Below are positions 34,874 to 42,285 of a stretch of 64,000 nt of DNA, piece after piece. Each line of letters starts with the position of its first letter. Position 1 is the first letter of the stretch. This DNA comes from Streptomyces sp. ISL-66. GTDB taxonomy: Bacteria > Actinomycetota > Actinomycetes > Streptomycetales > Streptomycetaceae. The notes below the pieces were generated by a model, which saw only the letters and a list, made by a program, of their open reading frames with translations, had not been told where the DNA came from and searched no databases. The DNA lies in contig NZ_JAGGOW010000036.1 in the NCBI RefSeq assembly GCF_018614135.1, forward strand, positions 1 to 64,000, read 5' to 3'. The position numbers and the translations under genes are program-made.

Positions 34874-35268
34874 CCGACACACCCGAGACTTGCGCTTGCG
34901 GCCGAACGCGAACGCACCCTGCGCATCGATTCATGCTTGGCCGGATGGTCTGGCATTGCCTCGGCTCGACCGACTCGGCCGCCGGCTACTGCCCGCACTG
35001 CGGACGCGGCGACGTTGCGCCCACCGCCGACGAGTACGAGCAGCAGCGGCAACGGGCGGCGAATGCCGAAGCCGACCTGCACCGCGTCCGCACCGTCCTC
35101 CGCCTGCTGCCCGCCCCAGACTCCAGCCTGCGCGGCCAGATCATCGAATCGATCTGCACCTGGGCCGACCACACCAGCTCCGACGCCGGCGCCGCAGCAG
35201 ACGCCGTACTCGCCGTCATCGCCCGGCACGCCGCCCTCGACCAGCCGCTGAACCGCCCCACCACCTGA
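34870..35268 (+). CDS. Hypothetical protein with zinc ribbon
   Basis: 132 residues from GTG 34870. The N-terminal CACGRTRTHPAH and CPHCGRGD may bind zinc; a coiled coil follows (EYEQQRQRAANAEADLHRVRTVL), then a helical C-terminus. Confidence 0.65.
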   Translation: MTDTPETCACGRTRTHPAHRFMLGRMVWHCLGSTDSAAGYCPHCGRGDVAPTADEYEQQRQRAANAEADLHRVRTVLRLLPAPDSSLRGQIIESICTWADHTSSDAGAAADAVLAVIARHAALDQPLNRPTT

Positions 35269-35298
35269 CCGACCGCACCGCCGCACAAGGAGCACGCC

Positions 35299-35904
35299 TT
35301 GAGCACCTGCTGTGTCTGCCATTGCCCCCTCCGCGCCGACGAGGCCGATCGTTACTGCTGCCACCCCTGCCAGCGCCGCATCGACGACAACCTCGCCGCC
35401 CTGCCTGGTCTGTACGCCGAACTCACCGCGGGACTTGCCCCCGGCGCTGGCGGCAACGGCCCCCGGGTCAGCGGCAGCCGCTCCGCCCCCGTTCCCGTCC
35501 GCCTCGAAGCCCTCTCCCTGATCGCCGACGGCGGAGTCGTCTCCACCGTCGAAGCGTGGGTAGTCGATTGGGCCGACCGCGGATACGCCACCCCCAGCAG
35601 CGGCGGCCGGCTCGCCCACCGTCTCGACCACGCTGTCGGCACCCTCCGCTTCAACCTCGACGCGGCCACCCGCCAGCATCCGGCGATCGAAGAGTTCGCC
35701 AAGGAGATAGGCCACGTGAGGCGCGTCTGCACTGCCCACGCCGGACTGCAGCCTTCCGCCCAGCTCACCGCCATCTGCCCCTGCGGTGGCACCCTCCGCT
35801 TCAGCTTCGACGCCGCCGAGGCTGGCTGCCGAGACTGCGGCGACCGGTACGAACACTGCCGGCTCATCGAACTCGCCCGGCAGACCGGCGGCATCGCGGC
35901 ATGA
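35299..35904 (+). CDS. Zinc-finger hypothetical protein
   Basis: 201 residues from TTG 35299 behind AAGGAG. CCVCHCPLRADEADRYCCHPCQRRIDDNLAALPGLYAEL is a zinc finger plus helix motif recurring in Streptomyces phages and chromosomes; a second finger (CPCGGTLRF..CRDCGDRY) is near the end. It is the last gene of the rightward early run. Confidence 0.7.
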   Translation: MSTCCVCHCPLRADEADRYCCHPCQRRIDDNLAALPGLYAELTAGLAPGAGGNGPRVSGSRSAPVPVRLEALSLIADGGVVSTVEAWVVDWADRGYATPSSGGRLAHRLDHAVGTLRFNLDAATRQHPAIEEFAKEIGHVRRVCTAHAGLQPSAQLTAICPCGGTLRFSFDAAEAGCRDCGDRYEHCRLIELARQTGGIAA

Positions 35905-35905
35905 C

Positions 35906-35939
35906 GAAGGCCCCTCGCCGATCACGGCGGGGGGCCTTC
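35906..35939. terminator. Bidirectional terminator between convergent genes
   Basis: GAAGGCCCCTCGCCG (35906-35920) pairs with CGGCGGGGGGCCTTC (35925-35939). It serves the rightward early run and the leftward NUDIX run. Confidence 0.8.
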
Positions 35940-35953
35940 ACTTGCGTTCGGGG

Positions 35954-36364
35954 TCAGGCGGTCAGCTGCTCGGCCAGGTGTTCCTGTACGGGCGGGTACA
36001 GGCCCCACGGCACGTAGGCCGGAATCTCGTCGAGTGAAACCCAGGCGACCTCGGCCAGCTCCTCGGCGTCCTCGACTCGCGCTTCGCCGGCGACGACCTT
36101 GCACGCCACGTAGGTCATATCCGCGCCGGTGTCCGGGTGGATGCGGGCCCCGATGACCTTCACGGCCTTGACCTCGAGCGCGGTTTCCTCGGCGACCTCC
36201 CGGACTGCGGCCTGCTCCGCCGACTCGTCGGCTTCGATGCCGCCGCCGGGTAGCGCCCACGACAGCTTGCCCTCCCGCTGCCGCCTCCTGATCATCAGGA
36301 ACCGGTCGCCGTCGGCGATGACCGCCATCGACACGCGCGGCGGCTGTTCGGTCGTCTCACTCAT
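35954..36364 (-). CDS. NUDIX hydrolase
   Basis: 136 residues. A complete Nudix box at 41-63 (GGIEADESAEQAAVREVAEE) gives Mg2+-dependent cleavage of nucleoside diphosphate-X substrates. It overlaps the next upstream gene by ATGA in a reverse-strand operon. NUDIX genes are common on actinomycete integrative conjugative elements. The substrate is not predictable. Confidence 0.9.
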   Translation of the reverse strand: MSETTEQPPRVSMAVIADGDRFLMIRRRQREGKLSWALPGGGIEADESAEQAAVREVAEETALEVKAVKVIGARIHPDTGADMTYVACKVVAGEARVEDAEELAEVAWVSLDEIPAYVPWGLYPPVQEHLAEQLTA

Positions 36365-36996
36365 GCAGCTACCCCTAGGGCATCGAGGACCGGCCGGTAG
36401 ATCCGGTCGGCGGGAATGAAGCGGGTCAGGCTGGCGACGGGCACGAACGCTGCCTCCGCGTTCTCGGCGGGATCCAGGTTCGAGGCCTCGCCCATCAGGT
36501 ACTCGCAGAGGACGTAGTTCGCTTGCACGCCGGTGGCCGGGTGCAGTCGGGAGCCGAGCGACTCGCGGACGGTGCAGTGCACGCCCGTCTCGGCGCGCGT
36601 CTCCCTCACTGCGACAGCCGCGACTTCGGCGCCTGGCTTTACGACGCCGGCGGGAAACTGCCAGTAAAGATCGCCGCCGTCCCGCCGCTGAACGAGAAGT
36701 ACCTCGGCACCGCGGAGGACCACGGCAATAGCGACACGGAGGGCCTGGGCCGTGGTGTCGCCGGGCGGCTGGGCTAGGCGGGCGAACCGTAAGCGCACAG
36801 GAGGCAGGGCCTTCTCCAGGAGAGTGTCCAGGGCGGATTGGATTTCGTTCACCGGCACCACGTCCGGGTTCGCGTGCCAGCTCGCCACGGTCCGGGGTGC
36901 AACACCGAGGCGTCTGGCGAAGGCCTCACCAGACATTCGGTGCGCGGCCTGCAGCTGGGAGGCGGTGCGCCCGGTCCAGGTGTCGATGACTTCCAC
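36361..36996 (-). CDS. HTH-NUDIX fusion regulator
   Basis: 211 residues from GTG 36996. Residues 15-60 form an HTH (MSGEAFARRLGVAPRTVASWHANPDVVP); residues 85-205 form a NUDIX domain. The box reads RETRAETG: the first Glu of the EE pair is Ala135, so one metal ligand is missing and catalysis may be weak or lost. It may act as a ligand-sensing regulator. The GTG has GAGGG upstream. Confidence 0.85.
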   Translation of the reverse strand: MEVIDTWTGRTASQLQAAHRMSGEAFARRLGVAPRTVASWHANPDVVPVNEIQSALDTLLEKALPPVRLRFARLAQPPGDTTAQALRVAIAVVLRGAEVLLVQRRDGGDLYWQFPAGVVKPGAEVAAVAVRETRAETGVHCTVRESLGSRLHPATGVQANYVLCEYLMGEASNLDPAENAEAAFVPVASLTRFIPADRIYRPVLDALGVAA

Positions 36997-37127
36997 AATG
37001 TCGCCCTCGCGGTCTCGTGTCTCTCGACCTGCACAGTCACTGCATGATCGCGGCAGTCTCGCTGCGACGGCAGTGCATCGTCAGCCAGGCTCGATCGGCG
37101 TTGACTCGAAGCATGCAGACAACGACT

Positions 37128-37361
37128 TCACCGACTGCGGGCAATGGCCTCTGCGCGAGAGCCGCTGAACCCGAGCAGTTCGCCGACCTGCTTCCAGGTG
37201 CGTCCCTCGTAGAGGATCCACACGATCTCCTTCTCGATGGCCTTGAGGCTGCGGTCTTCCAGGGCAATCTCGGCACGGCGTGCGCGGGTGGTTCGGAAGC
37301 GCTCGGCCAGGTTTTCGACAAGTGGCTGCGTGGAGGCGTCCTCTGTAGGGGTGTCGGTCAT
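37128..37361 (-). CDS. Small HTH regulator (sigma region 4-like)
   Basis: 77 residues from ATG 37361. The C-terminal part LKAIEKEIVWILYEGRTWKQVGELLGFSGSRAEAIARSR is an HTH like sigma-70 region 4. It is transcribed away from the operator-bearing region before the 37581 gene, so it probably controls that divergent promoter region. Confidence 0.7.
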   Translation of the reverse strand: MTDTPTEDASTQPLVENLAERFRTTRARRAEIALEDRSLKAIEKEIVWILYEGRTWKQVGELLGFSGSRAEAIARSR

Positions 37362-37388
37362 GGCCTCAGGGTAGAGCCGATTTCGGGC

Positions 37389-37448
37389 ATCTTCAATGGG
37401 GGCGTTGACATGGCGCCTCGATGGGTCTTCAATGAGGTTATTGAAGAC
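37389..37448 (+). promoter_or_regulatory. Forward promoter overlapped by a palindromic operator
   Basis: TTGACA (37405-37410), a 17-base spacer and TTCAAT (37428-37433) form a forward promoter. GTCTTCAAT (37425-37433) and ATTGAAGAC (37440-37448) make a perfect 9-bp inverted repeat covering the -10, and a half site ATCTTCAATGG lies at 37389. A repressor here would block the 37581 gene. Confidence 0.65.
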
Positions 37449-37580
37449 GACGGCGCTCCACCGCCGGAAGGCTTCACAGCGCCTCTCCACCGGCGCGTCC
37501 AGAACAAAACAGAACGGCCCCGGCAGGGACTCCACTCCCACGCCAGGGCCTGACCACCAGGATCTTTGAAGGGACCCCTG

Positions 37581-38060
37581 ATGGCTTCCGTGAACTCTAC
37601 CTTCGTGATCGCTCCGTCCCAGACGCAACGTCTCGCGCTCCTCGAGGTCAAGTACGGCTTCGGCCAGCTTGCCCCGACCGCGCAGAACCTGCTGCAGGTC
37701 GCTGCCACCATCGCGGACACCACCGGCTTCCCCGTCGAGGCCCCGGCCAGCGAGCGCCTGACCCGCCTGTTCCTCAGCCGTGCCAGCAGCAAGCTGATCG
37801 CCCCGCTCCAGACGGCCGCCTCCCAAGCCGAACGCGACCGGGACCGGATCCTGTACCTGGAGCCGAGCCAGGAGACGCACGACGCCCGCACCGCTGCCGA
37901 GCGCCGCCTCGTCGACACCCAGAGCCGCGTGTACGTCGCCCGTCAGCAGGTCGACCAGCTCGTCGAGGACACGCTCGACACCCTGCTGCCGCTGCTGGCT
38001 GGCGTCACCCTCGGCGACCTGTCCGCCCTGCTCCGCCTCGCCGCCGAGGACGTCCGATGA
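37581..38060 (+). CDS. Hypothetical protein, first gene of the middle operon
   Basis: 159 residues from ATG 37581, with GAAGGGA eight bases upstream. Mostly helical (ASERLTRLFLSRASSKLIAPLQTAASQAERDRDRI). It follows the repressible promoter at 37405. Function unknown. Confidence 0.7.
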   Translation: MASVNSTFVIAPSQTQRLALLEVKYGFGQLAPTAQNLLQVAATIADTTGFPVEAPASERLTRLFLSRASSKLIAPLQTAASQAERDRDRILYLEPSQETHDARTAAERRLVDTQSRVYVARQQVDQLVEDTLDTLLPLLAGVTLGDLSALLRLAAEDVR

Positions 38061-38560
38061 GCGCCCCGGCCGCCCAGTCCCAGCCCTCCCCGGTCCGGCG
38101 CCTGATCGCCGCGGGGATCAAGCGCGCCGGCCAGCCGTGGCTCGTCGAGCAGCCGACCATGACGCAGACGGGGCGGGCCCGACACGCCATCGCCGCGTTC
38201 GCCCGCACCTCCTCCGGTAAGCAGCGCCTCATCCGGGCCGCCGCCGAGGAGTACCTGTCCCAGATCGACCGGCGTCGCCTCCCCGTCGGCTACGGCCGAG
38301 CCATCCTCGACGACTACGCGAACCGCATCGACGCCTACGAGATGCGGCAGGGCCACGTCTTCACCAAGATGCTCGGCCTGTCCATCCGGCCCGGTGACGC
38401 AGCACTCCCCGAGATCGCCCGCACCGTGCTGGCTGCGGCGGACGCGACGGTCGAAGAGCTCGTCTCGGCTGCGAAGGCCTCGGGTGACCCGGCCGGTCTC
38501 GCCGTCGCCTGGATCGTCTCCGCCGCCGCCTCTCACGTCCGCCAGCTGAGCGCCGCCTGA
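38057..38560 (+). CDS. Hypothetical helical protein
   Basis: 167 residues, ATGA overlap. Helical throughout, with no enzyme motif. It appears paired with the preceding gene. Confidence 0.65.
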   Translation: MSAPAAQSQPSPVRRLIAAGIKRAGQPWLVEQPTMTQTGRARHAIAAFARTSSGKQRLIRAAAEEYLSQIDRRRLPVGYGRAILDDYANRIDAYEMRQGHVFTKMLGLSIRPGDAALPEIARTVLAAADATVEELVSAAKASGDPAGLAVAWIVSAAASHVRQLSAA

Positions 38561-38727
38561 TGGCCGCCTCCGCCCAGTCGGGCCACAGCATCATCGACCG
38601 GCCCGCGACCGCGCAGACCTGCAGCCAGGACTACCAGGCCGCGCAGGCCCAGCGTGCCGAGTCCGCTGGCGCCCAGCGTGACCAGCTCGGCTCCGCGACC
38701 GGCGCCGGCCCGCACACCAACCGCTGA
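38560..38727 (+). CDS. Small hypothetical protein
   Basis: 55 residues, ATG 38560 in a TGATG overlap, ending at 38727. Gln/Ala/Ser-rich (QDYQAAQAQRAESAGAQRDQ). Its position in the chain is the main support. Confidence 0.5.
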   Translation: MAASAQSGHSIIDRPATAQTCSQDYQAAQAQRAESAGAQRDQLGSATGAGPHTNR

Positions 38728-38758
38728 ATCATCCACCCAGCCATTGAGGAGTACGCCC

Positions 38759-38968
38759 ATGTCCAAGATCCGTATCTCGTGGGAGAAGCCCGGCGACCGC
38801 AAGTCCATGGCCCGGCAGATTGCCCGGGCTCGGAAGCAGGCTCTTCGTCTGACGGATGATGGCGGAGGTCTGTCGTCCCCCGAGGCCCTGGTGGCCGAGG
38901 AGATGGCCGACCAGATGGCCCACGAGTTCCAGCGGACATTCGGCGAGACCTACTACCGGTACGCGTGA
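38759..38968 (+). CDS. Small hypothetical protein
   Basis: 69 residues from ATG 38759 behind GAGGAG. Basic N-terminal half, acidic C-terminal half (EEMADQMAHEFQRTF). Its stop overlaps the RapZ-like start. Confidence 0.65.
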   Translation: MSKIRISWEKPGDRKSMARQIARARKQALRLTDDGGGLSSPEALVAEEMADQMAHEFQRTFGETYYRYA

Positions 38969-39369
38969 TGCCCGCCGTCGACGTCGTGGTCGTGTCCTTC
39001 GGTTACGGTCATGGCACCCCGCCCGAGGCGACGATCACTCTCGACTTGCGGCACGCGTTTCGGGATCCGCACGTCGACCCCCGCTTGCGCCACATGACTG
39101 CGGCTGACCGTCCTGTTCGCCTGGCTGTCCTGCGTACCCCCGGGATCCGGCCGCTGATGAAGGCGACGGTGGCTCAGGTGCAGGCGTACCGAAAAGGCCC
39201 GTCCGCCAGCCAAATCGTCATTGCGGTCGGTTGTGTCGGAGGTAGGCACCGGAGTGCGACCGTCGCTCACTACCTCGCCCGACGCCTCACCCGCCGCGGC
39301 ATGCAGGTCGAGCTCCAGCACCGCGACCTGGCCAAGCCCGTCATCACCCCGCTAGCACACCCTGCCTGA
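38968..39369 (+). CDS. Stand-alone RapZ C-terminal domain protein
   Basis: 133 residues from ATG 38968 (GTG 38965 also possible). FGYGHGTPPEATITLDLRHAFRDP and GCVGGRHRS (88-96) are the signatures of the RapZ C-terminal domain. In bacteria that domain binds GlcN6P/small RNAs and follows a kinase-like P-loop domain, which is absent here. The role in phage is unknown; nucleotide or RNA binding is a fair guess. Confidence 0.85.
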   Translation: MPAVDVVVVSFGYGHGTPPEATITLDLRHAFRDPHVDPRLRHMTAADRPVRLAVLRTPGIRPLMKATVAQVQAYRKGPSASQIVIAVGCVGGRHRSATVAHYLARRLTRRGMQVELQHRDLAKPVITPLAHPA

Positions 39370-39387
39370 ACAACGAGGAGCACCGTC

Positions 39388-39687
39388 ATGCCCGAAACCA
39401 CCTGGCCCGAGGGCGTCATCGCCCGCTACCTGACCGTCGGTGGCGCCACCGTCGACCTCACCCACCGACTCAACTTTCTCAACCCGCCGGAACCGTTCGC
39501 TACGGCTGCAGCATGCAGCGGCTGCCCGGATTCCGAGGAGTTCAGCCACTGGGTCGGCACCGGATCCGAATGGGACGGCACCTACAAGGAAGTGCTCGAC
39601 GTCAGCCAGGCGGAGGAGAGGGCCCGCGACTGGGCCCAGTCCCACGCCGAGAAGTGCCGTGCCATGCCCCGCCCGGACGGTGCCTGA
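39388..39687 (+). CDS. Hypothetical protein
   Basis: 99 residues from ATG 39388 behind GAGGAG. YLTVGGATVDLTHRL, a possible CSGCPDSEEF, and a C-terminal helix RARDWAQSHAEKCRAMP. Similar small proteins occur in Streptomyces phages; role unknown. Confidence 0.65.
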   Translation: MPETTWPEGVIARYLTVGGATVDLTHRLNFLNPPEPFATAAACSGCPDSEEFSHWVGTGSEWDGTYKEVLDVSQAEERARDWAQSHAEKCRAMPRPDGA

Positions 39688-39849
39688 TGAAGCAGACACC
39701 CGAAGAGGCCCAACTCGCCGCAGCGCTGCACGCCGACGACATGCGTGAGGAAGCTGGCATGCACGCCGACGACCGCGTCACCTGCTACCGCCACCAGTCG
39801 TGGGCCGAGGACTGCGAAGACCAGCACCTGACCCTGCCCCGCCACCTGA
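39687..39849 (+). CDS. Small hypothetical gene with an apparent frame conflict at its end
   Basis: ATG 39687 (TGATG overlap) encodes MKQTPEEAQLAAALHADD.. and VTCYRHQSWAEDCEDQH, a credible short protein of about 54 residues. Its own frame has no stop until 41075. The stop expected by context (TGA 39847-39849, then AAGGAG and the next ATG) is one frame off. Either a one-base change, a sequencing error, or a long overlapping ORF explains this. Confidence 0.4.
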
Positions 39850-39865
39850 CCATAAGGAGCAAGAC

Positions 39866-40051
39866 ATGCCCGAGATCATCGCCGCATCCGACCTTCGCAT
39901 CGGTGAGGACGTCCCGAACGGCATCCCGATCACCTGCTGCGGCAGCCCGATGGAACTCACGATCACGGGCGACTCGGACGACTGGGAGTGCGGCACCTGC
40001 CACCTCGCCGTCGTCGTCGAGGCCGGTCGCGTCGACCTCATCGCCCGCTGA
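39866..40051 (+). CDS. Small zinc-binding hypothetical protein
   Basis: 61 residues from ATG 39866 behind AAGGAG. ITCCGSPMELTITGDSDDWECGTCHLAVVVEAGRVDLIAR has four Cys able to hold zinc. Confidence 0.65.
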   Translation: MPEIIAASDLRIGEDVPNGIPITCCGSPMELTITGDSDDWECGTCHLAVVVEAGRVDLIAR

Positions 40052-40069
40052 CCACCGAGGAGCACCGTC

Positions 40070-40282
40070 ATGGGCCTGTTCACCCCGAAGTACCCGAAGG
40101 GCGCCGAGCCGCCCCGCAAGGACTCCCGCGCCGACCGTAAGTCCCGAGAGTTCCACGAGCGGCTCGACAAGCAGATGGAGGACGACTTCAAGCGGCTCCA
40201 CCGCGAGAGCAAGGAGCGCTCCGCCCACTTCTGGCAGGACTACGAGCAGCGCAACGGGCCCGGCTCTGTCGACTGGAGCTAG
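40070..40282 (+). CDS. Small charged hypothetical protein
   Basis: 70 residues starting MGLFTPKYPKG. Highly charged helix (DRKSREFHERLDKQMEDDFKRLHRESKERS). The pattern is common in Streptomyces mobile-element proteins of unknown role. Confidence 0.65.
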   Translation: MGLFTPKYPKGAEPPRKDSRADRKSREFHERLDKQMEDDFKRLHRESKERSAHFWQDYEQRNGPGSVDWS

Positions 40283-40323
40283 CCCCACCCCCACCCCGCC
40301 TGACCACCGGAAGGACCACCGCC

Positions 40324-40557
40324 ATGCCCAGCACCGTCACCAGCCTGACTGCCCGCCGCAGCTCGATGACCGTCGAGGATGCGCTCGCCTCCATCCACGC
40401 CGGCGCCATCAGCGAGTATCTGGCCGCCGCTCTCGTCGGCAGCAAGGCCGGGATGCGGGCGGTCCGCTCCCGGGCCCACGCCCTGGACATCGCCCACCCC
40501 GGCGGCCCGTCCCTCGTCGACCAGCTCGACGCCCTCCGCACCCAGGCTGCTGCCTGA
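40324..40557 (+). CDS. Small hypothetical protein
   Basis: 77 residues from ATG 40324 behind GGAAGGA. Helical. TGATG coupling to the HExxH gene. Confidence 0.6.
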   Translation: MPSTVTSLTARRSSMTVEDALASIHAGAISEYLAAALVGSKAGMRAVRSRAHALDIAHPGGPSLVDQLDALRTQAAA

Positions 40558-41075
40558 TGGACGTCTCCGGCTACCAGTTACACCGCCGGTACGCCCCGCT
40601 CCTGGCCCGCGTCGAGGAAATCGCCGAGCAGGCCGCCCGGCTGGTGCAGCAGCGGATGCGGGAGCGGATGACCCCGACCCGAATCGTCGTGGCCGCCCAG
40701 AAGCACTGTCCCGAGGTCATGACGCAGGCCGCACAGAGGGCCCTTGGGGTCGATTGCCGTCCCCGGTACAGCGAGTCGGCCGTCGGCTATCTCGGCATCA
40801 CCGCCCTCGACTCGGCCGGAACGCTCGTCGTCATCAACGCCGGCGGTCTGATCTCGCACCCTCAGCACTGGCTGGACGAGACCGTCGTGCACGAGCTGGT
40901 GCACGCTGTCCAGTTCGGGCGGCCGGGGTCGCGTGAGCTGGCCATGAAGGGGCTGCGCAACAACTACGGCATCGAGAAGCTCAGCCTGCCGCAGGCCTGG
41001 AAGACCAACCGCAGGATCGGCAAGGACGAGCGCGAGGCGGAGTCCCTCGAAGTCCTCGCCCGCGAACTTCGCTGA
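40557..41075 (+). CDS. HExxH-motif putative zinc metalloprotease
   Basis: 172 residues. The zincin motif HELVH (112-116) lies in VVHELVHAVQFG, and downstream EREAESLEVLA could supply the third ligand Glu. No signal peptide. It could cleave a host or phage protein, or be an inactive relative; no family assigned. The same frame is open upstream to 39513. Confidence 0.72.
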   Translation: MDVSGYQLHRRYAPLLARVEEIAEQAARLVQQRMRERMTPTRIVVAAQKHCPEVMTQAAQRALGVDCRPRYSESAVGYLGITALDSAGTLVVINAGGLISHPQHWLDETVVHELVHAVQFGRPGSRELAMKGLRNNYGIEKLSLPQAWKTNRRIGKDEREAESLEVLARELR

Positions 41076-41150
41076 CCGGCTGCCCGATCCGCCCGACAGG
41101 CGCGGGCGGTGAGGGGAGCCCGGGACAGTCCCGGCCCAGGAGGGGACCAG

Positions 41151-41705
41151 ATGACCCTGCAGCAGCCCCCCGTCGACTCGCAGGCAAATGAGAGATGGCT
41201 GCCTGTCCCCGGATTCGAGGGCCTGTATCTCGTCAGCTCAGAAGGGCGGATCTTCAGCAAAGAGCGGATCTACCCAACGGGGTGGAGGCGGGGTCCTCGG
41301 CTCATGCGCTTGAACCTTGGCAAGCACGGCTACTTGAGGATCTCCCTGAAGGACTCTCATGGGATCCGGTCCACGTACCAAGTGCACCGACTGGTAGCCA
41401 GGGCCTTCCTCGGTGAACCGCAGCCAGGGCATCAGGCGCGTCATCTCAACGGAGTTCGCACAGACAACCGGCTCGACAATCTGGCGTGGGGCACCGCCTC
41501 TGAGAACTCCTTCGACGCCATACGGCATGGCACACACCCCATCGCCAGCAAGACTCACTGCAAGCGCGGGCACCCCTTCGAGGGCGCGAACCTCTTCATC
41601 GATAAGAAGGGCGCTAGAGGCTGCAGGACCTGCGAGCGTGCCCGCCGGGTCGTGAACGACAAGCGGGCGCGGGAGCGCCGCAAGGCGGCCCGAGGCAACA
41701 CGTAG
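41151..41705 (+). CDS. NUMOD4/HNH homing-type endonuclease
   Basis: 184 residues from ATG 41151 behind AGGAGGGG. The N-terminal NUMOD4 motif ERWLPVPGFEGLYLVSSEG is followed by an HNH core (VHRLVARAFLG, HLNGVRTDNRLDNLAWGT) and a C-terminal zinc motif CKRGHPFEG..CRTCERAR. Such genes are free-standing selfish elements in phages. Base use is less GC-rich than its neighbours. Confidence 0.9.
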   Translation: MTLQQPPVDSQANERWLPVPGFEGLYLVSSEGRIFSKERIYPTGWRRGPRLMRLNLGKHGYLRISLKDSHGIRSTYQVHRLVARAFLGEPQPGHQARHLNGVRTDNRLDNLAWGTASENSFDAIRHGTHPIASKTHCKRGHPFEGANLFIDKKGARGCRTCERARRVVNDKRARERRKAARGNT

Positions 41706-41766
41706 GAACCAATCCCACCACCTTCGAGGGCACCGTCATGCCCTCATCCATCCCGAGGAGGCCCTC

Positions 41767-42072
41767 ATGGGCTGGTCCATCTCGCACGGCGGCACTCGGC
41801 ACGGCTACTCCTACGGAAGTGTTGCCGAGCTCCGCGCCAAGCTGGAGAAGGCGGCACCGCAGGAGTCGGCGACGCTCTCCCCGGTCCTGAACTGCGGCGG
41901 CGGTGACCCGTTCAAGGTCAACGCCAACACGGCCCAGCACATGGGCGCAGCCCTGCACCGGGCCGCCGATCGGCTGAAGATCTGGGACCGCAAGTGGGCC
42001 GCCATGGCCCGCCAGATCGGCGACTCTGCTCTCCTGGCCGCCAAGCTCGGTGAGCCCTGGAGTTGGTCGTGA
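41767..42072 (+). CDS. Hypothetical protein
   Basis: 101 residues, MGWSISHGGTRHGYSYGSVAEL.., a small family seen in Streptomyces mobile elements. GNCGGGD-like stretch and C-terminal helices. Function unknown. Its stop overlaps the next GTG. Confidence 0.65.
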   Translation: MGWSISHGGTRHGYSYGSVAELRAKLEKAAPQESATLSPVLNCGGGDPFKVNANTAQHMGAALHRAADRLKIWDRKWAAMARQIGDSALLAAKLGEPWSWS

Positions 42073-42266
42073 GTCCCGGCCTGCTCGCCAGCATCGCGAA
42101 GGCCCGCATCTTCTGCCTCTTCGCCGGCTTCGCCTGGCTGTTCGGGATCACCCCGACTGCCAGCACCCGAGTCCTGATCTTCACGCTCGTCGCCGCAGCC
42201 GTCGCAGTCGACGTACTCCTCGACGGCCACCGCATCCCCCCCACCCGCCACCACACAACCGCCTGA
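42069..42266 (+). CDS. Small membrane protein, two helices
   Basis: 65 residues from GTG 42069. ARIFCLFAGFAWLFGIT and VLIFTLVAAAVAVDVLL are hydrophobic segments. It precedes the large membrane protein of the transfer-like module. Confidence 0.6.
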   Translation: MSPGLLASIAKARIFCLFAGFAWLFGITPTASTRVLIFTLVAAAVAVDVLLDGHRIPPTRHHTTA

Positions 42267-42285
42267 CACCCGAAAGGACCACGCC

